DNA from: Mucilaginibacter pineti
GTDB lineage: Bacteria > Bacteroidota > Bacteroidia > Sphingobacteriales > Sphingobacteriaceae
Length of the DNA: 64,000 nt
Reading direction: 5' to 3'
Assembly: GCF_900101875.1 (NCBI RefSeq)
Contig: NZ_FNAI01000001.1
Location: 620,001-684,000, forward strand
The translations under genes and the position numbers were made by a program. This document shows, one piece after another, positions 16,938 through 26,068 of this stretch (its first letter is position 1; every line of letters starts with the position of its first letter). The notes below the pieces were generated by a model, which ran no database searches, was not told the DNA's origin, and saw only the letters and a program-made list of their open reading frames with translations.

Positions 16938-18152
16938 CTATTTAATTTTAACTACTCTTATATTATCAATGGCTGCTTCAAACAACACAACAGGATCTTT
17001 GGTGTAATTCATAAACATAAACTCCATACCTGTATTTCCACTTGCCCCTGTTAAAGCAGCTATTGATGCAGGCGGCAAGCCGGCAACACCATCCTTTACA
17101 ATAAAGTTCGACAAAGGAATAGTTACTGTCTGCCAACCTTTTGTAGTAAACGGCGTTTTACTACCGTCAGCATTTTTCCAGGGATTATAGGCCGCCATAT
17201 TACTGAAATTATAATTGGCCAAAATATAAATGGTTCCGTTCGACCACGGTTTGGTAACATTTATCTCAAACTTTACCGCATAGCTGTCCAAACTGGCGGC
17301 AATATCTGATGCTGGAACCCATTGCGACGCGTTTAGGTTGATTGAGTGTGGATAGTCATACCAATCAGTTCCGCCCGCTGGCAGGTTGGTTGCCCCCATC
17401 ACATCAAAATAACCTGTATTGCCGGGGTACGAACTATTTGAGGTACCTGAACCCCAGGGGTATGTGTTTATAGCATCAAAATTGCAAAACACACCGCTTA
17501 CAAAATCTTCCACATTATAAACGGTTGTTACTGAACCAGTAGCGGTAGTAACGCTCACCGGCCCGCCTGTTGTGATACCTGATGGCACCGCCAGGGTAAT
17601 TGTGGTACCATCATTTGATGCCGTATAATCTGTAATGGTTTTGCCCGCAAACGTAACGTTCTTAATAAAGAAAAAACTAAAACCGTTGATCTTAACCGAA
17701 TCGCCGACATTTGCACTTTCGTTTGAAATACCAGAAATGGTTGGTGCAGGTGCCACTATAGGGAAAGAAAAAGTAGTTTGCCCATGTATAGTTATGTATT
17801 CGATGGTATTAAGCTTGCTTGACGGAACAGATGGAAAAGCTATAACAGCAGGTATAAGCACAATGGCACTGGTATCAGAAAACCAGGCATCATTAAAGGA
17901 TGCTGCTACCCCATCGATATTGATATGGAGCGCGCCTTTTAAATTTTTACCCGAGATCACTATCCATTGCCCGGTACCCGCGCTGCTCAATAGCGAATCG
18001 CCTGGATGTGCAACATAATTGCGAATGGCGCTGATGGCGGGTATACCCGTTGATGATGATGCATCTTTTTTACAACCCTGTAAAAGAAAAGCTGCCGCTG
18101 CAATTAAGATAATCAACAAACGGCTATTGGTATAATAAACTAATTTTTTCAT
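16938..18152 (-). CDS. IPT/TIG-domain surface glycan-binding lipoprotein
   Basis: This 404-residue lipoprotein (signal MKKLVYYTNSRLLIILIAAAAF, Cys27 in LLQGC) has two IPT/TIG immunoglobulin-like domains at about residues 38-128 and 131-212. Each carries the G-x-x-x-I-x-G pattern (WIVISGKNLKGA; SVKINGFSFFFIKNVTFAG). A C-terminal beta-sandwich at about 220-404 is typical of surface glycan-binding proteins such as SGBP-B of xyloglucan loci. It follows susD after 33 bases and precedes the GH-A enzyme. Its role is to hold polysaccharide at the cell surface for SusC/SusD. The target glycan cannot be read from sequence. Confidence 0.82.
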   Translation of the reverse strand: MKKLVYYTNSRLLIILIAAAAFLLQGCKKDASSSTGIPAISAIRNYVAHPGDSLLSSAGTGQWIVISGKNLKGALHINIDGVAASFNDAWFSDTSAIVLIPAVIAFPSVPSSKLNTIEYITIHGQTTFSFPIVAPAPTISGISNESANVGDSVKINGFSFFFIKNVTFAGKTITDYTASNDGTTITLAVPSGITTGGPVSVTTATGSVTTVYNVEDFVSGVFCNFDAINTYPWGSGTSNSSYPGNTGYFDVMGATNLPAGGTDWYDYPHSINLNASQWVPASDIAASLDSYAVKFEINVTKPWSNGTIYILANYNFSNMAAYNPWKNADGSKTPFTTKGWQTVTIPLSNFIVKDGVAGLPPASIAALTGASGNTGMEFMFMNYTKDPVVLFEAAIDNIRVVKIK

Positions 18153-18185
18153 GTTTTTTAAGACTTATATAAATGAATCTTTTAT

Positions 18186-19766
18186 CTATTTATAATATTC
18201 CACCGGTTCTTCCAACAACCTCGGATCCGCGGTTTGATCATTTGCCGGTATAGGAAGTGTAAACGTGGCCACTGTTGCAGGGGTAATAATAAGTCCGTTA
18301 ACTACAGGCGTTTTTACGCCGGTACCGGGGTTATAAGTAAACTGCTGTCTTTGCTGCTTATTAAGTGCATCACTCGCTGCCTGTGGATCATAGTATGAAA
18401 GGCGAACCAAATCAAACCAATACTGGCCTTCAAATGCAAGTTCAACCCTTCTTTCTTTCCGGAGTATTTCGGGGGTGATTGTATTAATCGGATCGACCCC
18501 TGCCCTTGAGCGGATAGCGTTAAAATACTTTACAGCTTCGGCATTTGTGGTAGACGCGTTATTGCCAAGTAATGCTTCAACATAAACCAGATACACATCG
18601 CCCAGGCGCAGCACCGTATTATGTTCAATAGACGACCAAAAATCCATAGTAGGCGAATTATTGTCGGCTGCTGTACCCACAATATGCTTTTTAACGTTTA
18701 CACCCGTAGCCGTATAACCGCCGCCCGCCGCGTTCAACTCGGGATAGTGCTCGCCGGTAAGCATAAAGGTGGCTTTACGACGTATAGAGTCCTGCTCGGA
18801 ATACAAATTAGCCAAATCAATTGTTGGCCCGATGGCGCCGCCATAACCACCACCACCAGTAACAATAGATGCACTTGGTGCAAACTGCGCTTCAATTGCG
18901 TTGCCGTTGCCGTATCCTACACCCGGTGCCCATTGAAAAGCAAACAAAGACTCAGGGTTATCATTAAATTGGGTTTTAAACAGGTTATAATAACTTGGTA
19001 AAAGTGCCAAACCGCTTGTATTACACACTTTACCAGCGTAATAAGCAGCACTATCAAGATCGGCCTGGTTACGGCTGCCGCTTTGGCCTAAGCCTGCCCT
19101 TGTTAAATAAACCTTTGCCAGCAAGCCTTGCGCACTCCATGTGGTTACGCGGCCGGGCTGATCTGTATTGGGTAAATTGGTTGCTGCAAATCTTAAATCG
19201 TTTATTATAAATTTATAAACGTCGGTAAGCTTATTGCGTGGCACCAAAGGGTTGGCTATCAATTTGTCGTTATCCTCAATAATAGGTACTGCTCCCCATA
19301 TTTGTGCTATTAAAAAGTACGAGCTGGCGCGTATAAATCTTAATTCGCCAAGCGCACCGTTTTTATCTGCTACAGCAACACTATCAGGCACTTTGGTATT
19401 AATGGTTTTTATATTGATGTTACAATGCGCCACAATATCAAAAAACGATTTCCACGATTGCTCTATATAAGAGTTTTGCGGTGTAATGGAAAACGTGGTG
19501 AACTGTACCAGATCGCCGTTGTAAGGCTGCAACATGTTGCCGCTCATGATATCGCCAATACCGAGCATCGGAAACTGATTCCAGTAAAACCACGGCTGGG
19601 CATAAAGTGCAGCCGTAGCAAGCCGAAGATCTGACTTGCTTTTGTAAAAATTATCTGTTGTAATGCCGGTTAAAGGAGGCCTGTTCAGGAAATCCTTTTT
19701 ACAACCGCTTATCATGATTATCATAATGATAAGCCATGAATAAATATTTATTTTAGTTAGTTTCAT
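18186..19766 (-). CDS. SusD/RagB-family outer-membrane lipoprotein (PUL1)
   Basis: This 526-residue glycan-binding lipoprotein has the signal MKLTKINIYSWLIIMIIMISGC and lipid-anchor Cys22. It is a tetratricopeptide-like helical protein with the SusD blocks FLNRPPLTGITTDNFYKSKSDL, LGELRFIRASSYFLIAQIWGAVPII, SAQGLLAKVYLTRAG, LRLGDVYLVYVEALLGNN and a C-terminal RRVELAFEGQYWFDLVRL. It forms the lid of the SusC transporter. It starts 9 bases after the susC stop codon. Confidence 0.95.
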   Translation of the reverse strand: MKLTKINIYSWLIIMIIMISGCKKDFLNRPPLTGITTDNFYKSKSDLRLATAALYAQPWFYWNQFPMLGIGDIMSGNMLQPYNGDLVQFTTFSITPQNSYIEQSWKSFFDIVAHCNINIKTINTKVPDSVAVADKNGALGELRFIRASSYFLIAQIWGAVPIIEDNDKLIANPLVPRNKLTDVYKFIINDLRFAATNLPNTDQPGRVTTWSAQGLLAKVYLTRAGLGQSGSRNQADLDSAAYYAGKVCNTSGLALLPSYYNLFKTQFNDNPESLFAFQWAPGVGYGNGNAIEAQFAPSASIVTGGGGYGGAIGPTIDLANLYSEQDSIRRKATFMLTGEHYPELNAAGGGYTATGVNVKKHIVGTAADNNSPTMDFWSSIEHNTVLRLGDVYLVYVEALLGNNASTTNAEAVKYFNAIRSRAGVDPINTITPEILRKERRVELAFEGQYWFDLVRLSYYDPQAASDALNKQQRQQFTYNPGTGVKTPVVNGLIITPATVATFTLPIPANDQTADPRLLEEPVEYYK

Positions 19767-19775
19767 AATTCAAGC

Positions 19776-22700
19776 TTATTTATTTAATGATACATTGAGG
19801 CCAACGGTGTATACACGCGGTTGCGCGTAATAGCCATTATCAATACCGGCGGCCAATGGGTTCCAAGATCCAATTTCGGGGTCGTACCCGCTATACTTGG
19901 TTATGGTGAATACATTGGTTACATTAACATAAACACGTAGCGATTTGAGGTGTAATTTTGACAACAAACCATCAGAAAGGTTATAGCCTAAAGCAATGCT
20001 TTTACATTTCAGGAATGAGCCGCTTTCAATATATTTATCAGAAAAACGTTGATTATCATTTCCGCTGCTTTGGCTTATCCTGGTTATTTTTGTGTCGGGA
20101 TTGGTGATATACACATTATTGATATCCGCTGCTGAACCAGCTGGGTCTATCAAACCTATTTTGGCGTAGTTAAGCACACTTGGGAAGTAGCCAAAATTTT
20201 GATTAGGGTTATTAGCATTAACACTTAGCTGGTTATAAATTTTATTACCCTGCTCGCCAACCATAAAAACAGTAAGGTCGATATTTTTATAGCTGAAAGC
20301 GTTATTGATACCGTACTGAAATATTGGTAATGGCGAACCTAAAAAGGTTTGATCATTGGCATCTATTTTACCATCATGGTTCAGATCCTTAAAAATAACA
20401 TCACCTACCCAAACCCCGCCAGATCCGTTTGTAATTGGTATTGGCCCGCTGCCATTTTGAGGCAACGCCGGATATTTGGTAAAGTCGGCGGCATTTTTAT
20501 AAATACCCAAAACCTGGTAACCATAAAAATCGCCGATGGAACGTCCTACAACAGTTTTACTAACCTGGCCATAAATGGCCGGCGTACCGGTTGCCAAAGC
20601 CAATACCTTGTTTTTGTTTTGTGAGAAGGTAAGATTTGTTCTCCAGTTAAAATCCTTTGATTTTACGTTTAATGTTGATAAGGCAAATTCAAAACCTTTA
20701 TTGCTAACCGAACCAATATTTACAAATGGCGCCTGTATTGCGCCTGGAGAATAACCGCCCGCGGCAAACGTACCTGAATATAGCGGCTCGGTAAGGCTTA
20801 ACAATAAGTTAGATGTTTTGCGATAATAGGCATCGGCCGTAAGTTCTATCCTTCTGTTTAAAATACTTACATCAATACCAATATTGTATGATTTGGTTGT
20901 TTCCCATTTAATATCCGGATTGCCCGTTGTGGCCGTAAGCTGCGAATTGCCCGATAGACCTGTTGCTACGGTATTTAATGTAGATCCATACGCATACTCT
21001 GCAATGTTTTGGTTGTTAACTAAGCCATAACCTAACCTTAATTTCAAGTCATTAATGAGTTTTGAATCTTTCAGAAAATCCTCATGGCTTATTTTCCACG
21101 CTAATGCTCCCGAATAAGTGGTGTTCCACCTGTTGGCAGGTGCAAATTTCGACGAGCCATCATGACGTACGGTGGCAGTTAACAAGTATTTATCGTTGTA
21201 TGTAAAGTTTGCACGACCAAAATAGGCTTCAAGCGCCCCATCGCCTTTGCTGCCGCTATTAGTTGCGGTTGTTGCATCGCCACTGTTTATAGCCTGTACG
21301 TTATTGCTGGCAAAATTTGTACGGGTGGCCGAAACCCGGTTGTTGGTAAGCAACTGCGATTCGTGTCCGGCCATTACGCTTACGTAATATTTTTGGCCAA
21401 ACATATGCTGATAAGTTAAGTAGTTGGAAAGTGAATAATAGAAATTTTGCCCGCTTGTAAATGTTCCAGTGTTAGTATTGTGAGAATAAGCACCCATAAC
21501 ATACGTAGGATTAAAATAATCCTCGGTGGCAAAATCAAAATTTCCGGACGCTTCGTTACGCAGGCTGATATCCCGGGTAAACTGAATTTCTGCATATACG
21601 TTACCAAGGGCCTGGTACCTACTTTTTAAATCCTTAACTATAGTTGCCAGGGCGAAAGGATTGGCTCCTACTGCTCCGTATATGTTTGGATCGTTACCAC
21701 CCCAGGTACCATCAGGGTTTATTACATTTACATCGGGCGTTTGGTTTAATGCCTGCAAAATAACCCCGGTATTGGTTGTTCCAACATTTTCTGCAACGTG
21801 CCCAAGCTCTAAACTGGTACCTACCTTTAACCAATCGGTTGTTTTGTTGTCGAGATTTATTTTTACCGAGGTCCTTTTAAAATCCGAGCCCAAGGCAATA
21901 CCTTGTTGTGAAAAATAGGTACCAGATAAGTAGTATTTTGTTCTGGCATCGCCCCCGCTTACAGCCACATTGTGGTTTTGCATAGGTGCCGTTCTATATA
22001 AGGCTTTCTGCCAGTTGGTACCAAGACCAAGATATTGCGGATTTGCAAACTGCGGCCTCAAATCATACCCAATTATAACCGATTTTTCGTTCATGAACGT
22101 AGCGTACTGTCGCAGGTCCATTACATCATAATATTTAGGTAACGACTGCTGTCCGTAATAGCCGTCATAACTAATAACAGGTGCACCAGATGTCCCTCTC
22201 TTTGTAGTGATGATAATTACACCGTTTGATGCCTGCGAACCATAAATAGCGGTAGCCGAAGCATCTTTTAGTATATCGATAGAAGCTATCTCCGAAGGAT
22301 TAATGCTTGACAAAGGATTGGTACCATTACCGGGGATAGGCGACTGCTGATTTGGCGGAATCTGGATGCCATCGATAACATAGAGTGGCGATGAGCCTGA
22401 GAAACCGCCGATGCCCCTTATCTGTACATTTACATCGCCGCCTGGCTGTCCGGATACCTGTTGTATCACAACTCCCGGAACTTTACCTTGCAAGGCCTGA
22501 TCGACAGTGGTAGGCTGGGTTCTTACAAGATCACTTGCGCGAACGGAAGATACCGACCCTGTAAGATCGCCTCTTTTTCCTGTTCCGTACCCTATTACCA
22601 CAACTTCGTCAAGACCATTTGTTGATGGCTTTAACTGTGCATTTATGGTTGCGCTTTGGCCTACATAAGTTTGTAAAGTGGTGTAGCCTAAAAAGCTAAA

Positions 22701-22937
22701 CACCAATACGTCACCAGCTTTAGCATTAATAGTATAAGTACCATCGGTACCCGAAACCGTTCCTGTTGATGTATCCTTTATTTTAATACTTACGCCGGGC
22801 AACGGCTTTGCATCGTCGGTACCGGTTACTTTTCCGCTAACCTTAATGGTTTGCGCATAGCCCGAAAAGCATAATAACATTCCGGCTATAAATAACAAAG
22901 TACCACACTTCATTTTTTTTTGTAAATTTCTTTCCAT
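19776..22937 (-). CDS. SusC/RagA-family TonB-linked outer-membrane transporter (PUL1)
   Basis: The 1053-residue product has a signal peptide ending CFSGYAQ, a CarboxypepD_reg-like domain (IKVSGKVTGTDDAKPLPGVS to AQLKPS, about residues 30-108), TonB box DEVVVIGYG, and plug domain with VQIRGIGGFSGSSPLYVIDG and ATAIYGSQASNGVIIITTK, the SusC signatures. The barrel ends VYTVGLNVSLNK. It imports oligosaccharides bound by SusD, powered by TonB. There is no STN domain, consistent with regulation by the hybrid sensor and not by anti-sigma signalling. Its predicted leader is about 300 bases long and contains five AACCAAT repeats; a conserved dyad lies further upstream. Confidence 0.96.
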   Translation of the reverse strand: MERNLQKKMKCGTLLFIAGMLLCFSGYAQTIKVSGKVTGTDDAKPLPGVSIKIKDTSTGTVSGTDGTYTINAKAGDVLVFSFLGYTTLQTYVGQSATINAQLKPSTNGLDEVVVIGYGTGKRGDLTGSVSSVRASDLVRTQPTTVDQALQGKVPGVVIQQVSGQPGGDVNVQIRGIGGFSGSSPLYVIDGIQIPPNQQSPIPGNGTNPLSSINPSEIASIDILKDASATAIYGSQASNGVIIITTKRGTSGAPVISYDGYYGQQSLPKYYDVMDLRQYATFMNEKSVIIGYDLRPQFANPQYLGLGTNWQKALYRTAPMQNHNVAVSGGDARTKYYLSGTYFSQQGIALGSDFKRTSVKINLDNKTTDWLKVGTSLELGHVAENVGTTNTGVILQALNQTPDVNVINPDGTWGGNDPNIYGAVGANPFALATIVKDLKSRYQALGNVYAEIQFTRDISLRNEASGNFDFATEDYFNPTYVMGAYSHNTNTGTFTSGQNFYYSLSNYLTYQHMFGQKYYVSVMAGHESQLLTNNRVSATRTNFASNNVQAINSGDATTATNSGSKGDGALEAYFGRANFTYNDKYLLTATVRHDGSSKFAPANRWNTTYSGALAWKISHEDFLKDSKLINDLKLRLGYGLVNNQNIAEYAYGSTLNTVATGLSGNSQLTATTGNPDIKWETTKSYNIGIDVSILNRRIELTADAYYRKTSNLLLSLTEPLYSGTFAAGGYSPGAIQAPFVNIGSVSNKGFEFALSTLNVKSKDFNWRTNLTFSQNKNKVLALATGTPAIYGQVSKTVVGRSIGDFYGYQVLGIYKNAADFTKYPALPQNGSGPIPITNGSGGVWVGDVIFKDLNHDGKIDANDQTFLGSPLPIFQYGINNAFSYKNIDLTVFMVGEQGNKIYNQLSVNANNPNQNFGYFPSVLNYAKIGLIDPAGSAADINNVYITNPDTKITRISQSSGNDNQRFSDKYIESGSFLKCKSIALGYNLSDGLLSKLHLKSLRVYVNVTNVFTITKYSGYDPEIGSWNPLAAGIDNGYYAQPRVYTVGLNVSLNK

Positions 22938-22969
22938 CTTCTATAGAAATTTTAATAATTGGGTAATTG

Positions 22970-23058
22970 ATTGGTTCATAATTATTGGTTTAATTGGTTT
23001 ATAGGTTTGTGTTATTTCATAATTGATTAATTGGTTTTAGGAAATTATATGATTGGTT
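22970..23058 (-). repeat. Five AACCAAT repeats in the susC leader
   Basis: On the coding strand AACCAAT occurs at plus coordinates 22970-22976, 22984-22990, 22993-22999, 23030-23036 and 23052-23058, all within 90 bases and ending 33 bases before the susC ATG. Single copies also precede GH31 (25796-25802 and 25933-25939) and the PUL2 susC (31802-31808). They could be a regulator or RNA-binding site, or simple leader composition. Confidence 0.5.
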
Positions 23059-23248
23059 TACATCTATAATATGTATGTATCTAATACTTCGCAATCGATT
23101 GTAATTGTTTTGTATAACGCACCTCATTCAGTAGCAAGACAATTTTTTCATGGTCAGGAAAACAAATCACTCTGGTTTTGAGCTGGTAAATAATTGGTTT
23201 CGGGTTGATATAATACACATGCTGATATTTTGCACGTTTTACCCTCAA

Positions 23249-23314
23249 TGAAGGTATAAATGTTGATTTTACCCGGGTGTAACATTTGTAATTATTGATG
23301 TAACTAATGTTTAC
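23249..23314 (-). promoter_or_regulatory. PUL1 regulatory element, susC copy
   Basis: The dyad ACATTTGTAAT (23282-23292), spacer TATTGAT, and GTAACTAATGT (23300-23310) match the GH31 copy exactly 2700 bases to the right, with 29 of 34 bases identical over 23281-23314. A second shared block TGAAGGTATAA (23249-23259) reads TTATACCTTCA on the coding strand and resembles a weak -7 element. If so, +1 is near 23245 and the dyad is centred near -51. Confidence 0.6.
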
Positions 23315-23382
23315 ACGCAGGTAAAGCATTAATTTAAAGCAACTTATATTTAATTACCTACACGTTTATACATAACAAAAGG

Positions 23383-25794
23383 CTACAAATTCACTTTTAG
23401 GGCCTTTCCTGTATATACTATGGTTTTATCAAATTTATCAACTGGTAACGGTCCGCTGCCGTGCGAGCCATTGACAATCACTATGTTGAAAGTGCGCTGC
23501 GTTAACATGCCAGGAAAGCTCCCTTTTGTAGTGGTAATGCTAAGCTGGCGATGTGCGTCGTTCCAGTTCAATGTAAAAGTGGCATACTTTCCATTTTCGT
23601 AGTTATAGTTGTCATTTTCATCATCGTAATACACAAACCCACCGTTCGCGCCGGGGTAAATTCTAAGTTCGATGGTGTTATCCGGCTTTTCGGTGGCATA
23701 TTGCATTACCGGCCCCATCGGGATGATGGCACCCGCTTTAACGTATAACGGCATTGTTTCAATTGGTGCATTAGCTGCAATGCTTTGCCCTCCGTTGTAG
23801 CGTTGCCCGGTCCAGAAATCATACCATTTTGTACTTTTAGGTAGATACACATCACGCGTGGTTTTCCCTGCTGAGGCGTTTGCCCCCGTGTACAATTGTT
23901 CGGTTACCGGGTTAACCATAAGCGCAGGCCCAAACATATATTGATCCGGAATATTATAAACTTTTTCATCGTTCCTGAAATCAAATGCAAGTGAACGCAT
24001 TATGGTATAGTTATTTAAGGTTACACGGCCTGCCAGCGAGTATATGTATGGCAGCAAGCGATAGCGCAACTGATCATATTTTAGCAGGATGGCTTTAGTT
24101 TTATCATCCCAATTATTGGAAAACAACGCCCGTTCTCCCTTGCCGTGTATCCTGAATATGGGCGAAAACGCACCAAACTGAAACCAGCGGGTAAACAGCT
24201 CCCGGTTCTCTGGCTTCGACCAAGTTGGTGCCGCCCAGTTAAGGTGATAGCCGCCTATGTCTGATGTCCAGTATGGGATACCGGAAGCACAAGCATTAAT
24301 CCCCTGGGGTACCTGCCTTTTAAATGCGTCAAACGTGCAGGAAATATCAGATGACCACAAGGTAGCCGCATTACGCTGCTCACCGGCAAACGACTGCCTG
24401 ATCAGGAAAAAAGCGCGCTTTCCAGGAATATCACGTCGCCAGCCTTCATAAATACCTTTTGAATGCTGTAACGAATAGGTGTTGAAATAATCTATCCCCT
24501 TACCTATAAAAAAATTACTTTGGCGGCGGGCATCAAGCAGTAACCCGTTATCGGGCTCACATTGGTCAACCCACCATGCATCCCATCCGTAGCGTTTAAC
24601 AATACTATCGCGGGCCTGTTGCCAGTAAAGCGCCCTTGCCGCCGGGTTGTGGGCATCATAATAAGTATCAAAGGTGTGTGTAACTACATTATCCCAGGTT
24701 ATATCTGTTAAGCCGCCCATTTTTTGCAAGGCATTAAAATTAGGTGTTCCCTTACCTAAAACTGGCCAAATAGAAATCATACCATGTATATTGGCTTTGT
24801 GCAACTCATCAACCATGGCTTTAGGATTTGGATAGCGTGCGGGGTTCATGATATGTGAACCTATGGGAAAAGGATCCCAGTAATACCAATCCTGCACAAT
24901 AACATCAACAGGGATATTGTTGTTGCGATAGTTATTTTTAACTGTGATTATCTCATCCTGGCTCAGATACCTATCCTGCGACTGGAACAATCCGAAAGCC
25001 CATTTAGCAAACATAGGGGCTTTACCTGTAGCCGTACGATAAAGGTCAATGATGTGGTCAAAATTGGGTCCGTAAAAAAAATAGTAATCAACCTGCCTGC
25101 CGCTTTCAGATACGTATTTGAATTTGGTATTATTATCCTCCGCGCCATAAAAGTTAGAAGCTGCATAGTTATCCCACATTAACCCATACCCTTTTGTGGA
25201 TAGTAATACTGGGATAGCACCTGTAAGATATTTTATGGCCATATCCTGGTTACGCCCTTTGTAATTAATAGATAACGAATCAAGCGGATGACAGCCCAAA
25301 CCAAATAGACCTTCATCTGCCGGAGAGTTAAACTGGGTTGTACAGTTATAGGTATTTATGCCGGCAATAGTGGCCGGCTGCATAGCTTTATTAGTTGTTT
25401 TATCTTCGGATAAAATAACCGTTCCATCTTTTGTTAAATAGCTAATGGCATTGGTTGCTTTATCAACCAATATATTCAACCTTGCAGTAGTTATAGTTAT
25501 GCTATTGCCCTCGTCCGACACGGTAAATTCCGAAGGTTGGCTCCATTTATTATTTACAACCAGCGACTCATTTTTTGAAAAGGCATCAAATATGGTGTAC
25601 TTAACTTCAATTATATCGGCACTGCACACCTTTACTTTGAGTATCCCCCTATCTAAACTAAATAAAACTCCATCTTTTTCTTTTGTAAAACTACGTACAC
25701 GGGCCAACGCTTTTTGTGAGTGTATGCAACAAGCAAGCAAAACTAAAAGGGTAAATATTTTAGCAGATTTTAAGTAAAGGTTATTGTATAACAT
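23383..25794 (-). CDS. GH31-family alpha-glycosidase (alpha-xylosidase or alpha-glucosidase)
   Basis: This 803-residue secreted enzyme has a signal peptide (FTLLVLLACCIHSQKALA), N-terminal beta-sandwich, and a TIM-barrel with WAFGLFQSQDRYLSQDEI at 266-282. The catalytic nucleophile is Asp410 in WWVDQCEPD and the probable acid/base is Asp483 in LWSSDI. IPYWTSDIGGY and the FRIHGKGERALF substrate region follow, and the protein ends in C-terminal beta domains with PLYVKAGAIIPMGPV. Retaining GH31 enzymes remove alpha-linked xylose or glucose from non-reducing ends. With an SGBP-like neighbour, alpha-xylosidase action on xyloglucan-type oligosaccharides is plausible but not proven. It has its own promoter element upstream, shared with susC. 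Confidence 0.9.
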   Translation of the reverse strand: MLYNNLYLKSAKIFTLLVLLACCIHSQKALARVRSFTKEKDGVLFSLDRGILKVKVCSADIIEVKYTIFDAFSKNESLVVNNKWSQPSEFTVSDEGNSITITTARLNILVDKATNAISYLTKDGTVILSEDKTTNKAMQPATIAGINTYNCTTQFNSPADEGLFGLGCHPLDSLSINYKGRNQDMAIKYLTGAIPVLLSTKGYGLMWDNYAASNFYGAEDNNTKFKYVSESGRQVDYYFFYGPNFDHIIDLYRTATGKAPMFAKWAFGLFQSQDRYLSQDEIITVKNNYRNNNIPVDVIVQDWYYWDPFPIGSHIMNPARYPNPKAMVDELHKANIHGMISIWPVLGKGTPNFNALQKMGGLTDITWDNVVTHTFDTYYDAHNPAARALYWQQARDSIVKRYGWDAWWVDQCEPDNGLLLDARRQSNFFIGKGIDYFNTYSLQHSKGIYEGWRRDIPGKRAFFLIRQSFAGEQRNAATLWSSDISCTFDAFKRQVPQGINACASGIPYWTSDIGGYHLNWAAPTWSKPENRELFTRWFQFGAFSPIFRIHGKGERALFSNNWDDKTKAILLKYDQLRYRLLPYIYSLAGRVTLNNYTIMRSLAFDFRNDEKVYNIPDQYMFGPALMVNPVTEQLYTGANASAGKTTRDVYLPKSTKWYDFWTGQRYNGGQSIAANAPIETMPLYVKAGAIIPMGPVMQYATEKPDNTIELRIYPGANGGFVYYDDENDNYNYENGKYATFTLNWNDAHRQLSITTTKGSFPGMLTQRTFNIVIVNGSHGSGPLPVDKFDKTIVYTGKALKVNL

Positions 25795-25948
25795 AATTGG
25801 TTTTTATATCTTCTTTATTGAATTTAATTGCCATCCCCTTTCTAAAACAACACAATGATGCAAGCTGTTAGCTTTATTGGGATACCGGTTATGGCATCCG
25901 TTTTACGGCTATTAAATTATCCGGGAATGATAATTGGTTTATATAAAG

Positions 25949-26014
25949 TGAAGGTATAAGCCAACAGGCCAGCACAAGGTGACATTTGTAACTAAGGATG
26001 TAACAAATGTTTAC
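25949..26014 (-). promoter_or_regulatory. PUL1 regulatory element, GH31 copy
   Basis: ACATTTGTAAC (25982-25992), spacer TAAGGAT, and GTAACAAATGT (26000-26010) form an inverted repeat with 10 of 11 arm bases paired. The block TGAAGGTATAA (25949-25959) is identical to, and at the same distance as, the one in the susC copy. The dyad centre lies about 200 bases upstream of the GH31 start. The likely binder is the AraC domain of the adjacent hybrid sensor. Confidence 0.6.
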
Positions 26015-26068
26015 GCACTCACAAATAACTGATATACAGATTCATTTAAATGAAAAACATATAAATGA

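Larger units (their letters stand above)
22938..23382. other. Intergenic region between GH31 and susC (PUL1)
   Basis: This 445-base AT-rich gap contains the PUL1 regulatory element (23249-23314) and five AACCAAT repeats on the susC coding strand (22970-23058). An 82-codon open frame on the minus strand (23081-23329) overlaps both and is not credible as a gene. No terminator for GH31 was recognised. Confidence 0.55.

Noticed and set aside
22921-23060. AT-rich repeats as a possible CRISPR array or mobile element scar
   Set aside because: The repeat unit is only 7 bases with irregular spacing, without spacers, cas genes or target duplications.
23081-23329. An 82-codon minus-strand open frame between GH31 and susC
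   Set aside because: It has no family resemblance, is rich in Tyr/Lys/Arg as expected from AT-rich noncoding DNA, and overlaps the duplicated regulatory element.
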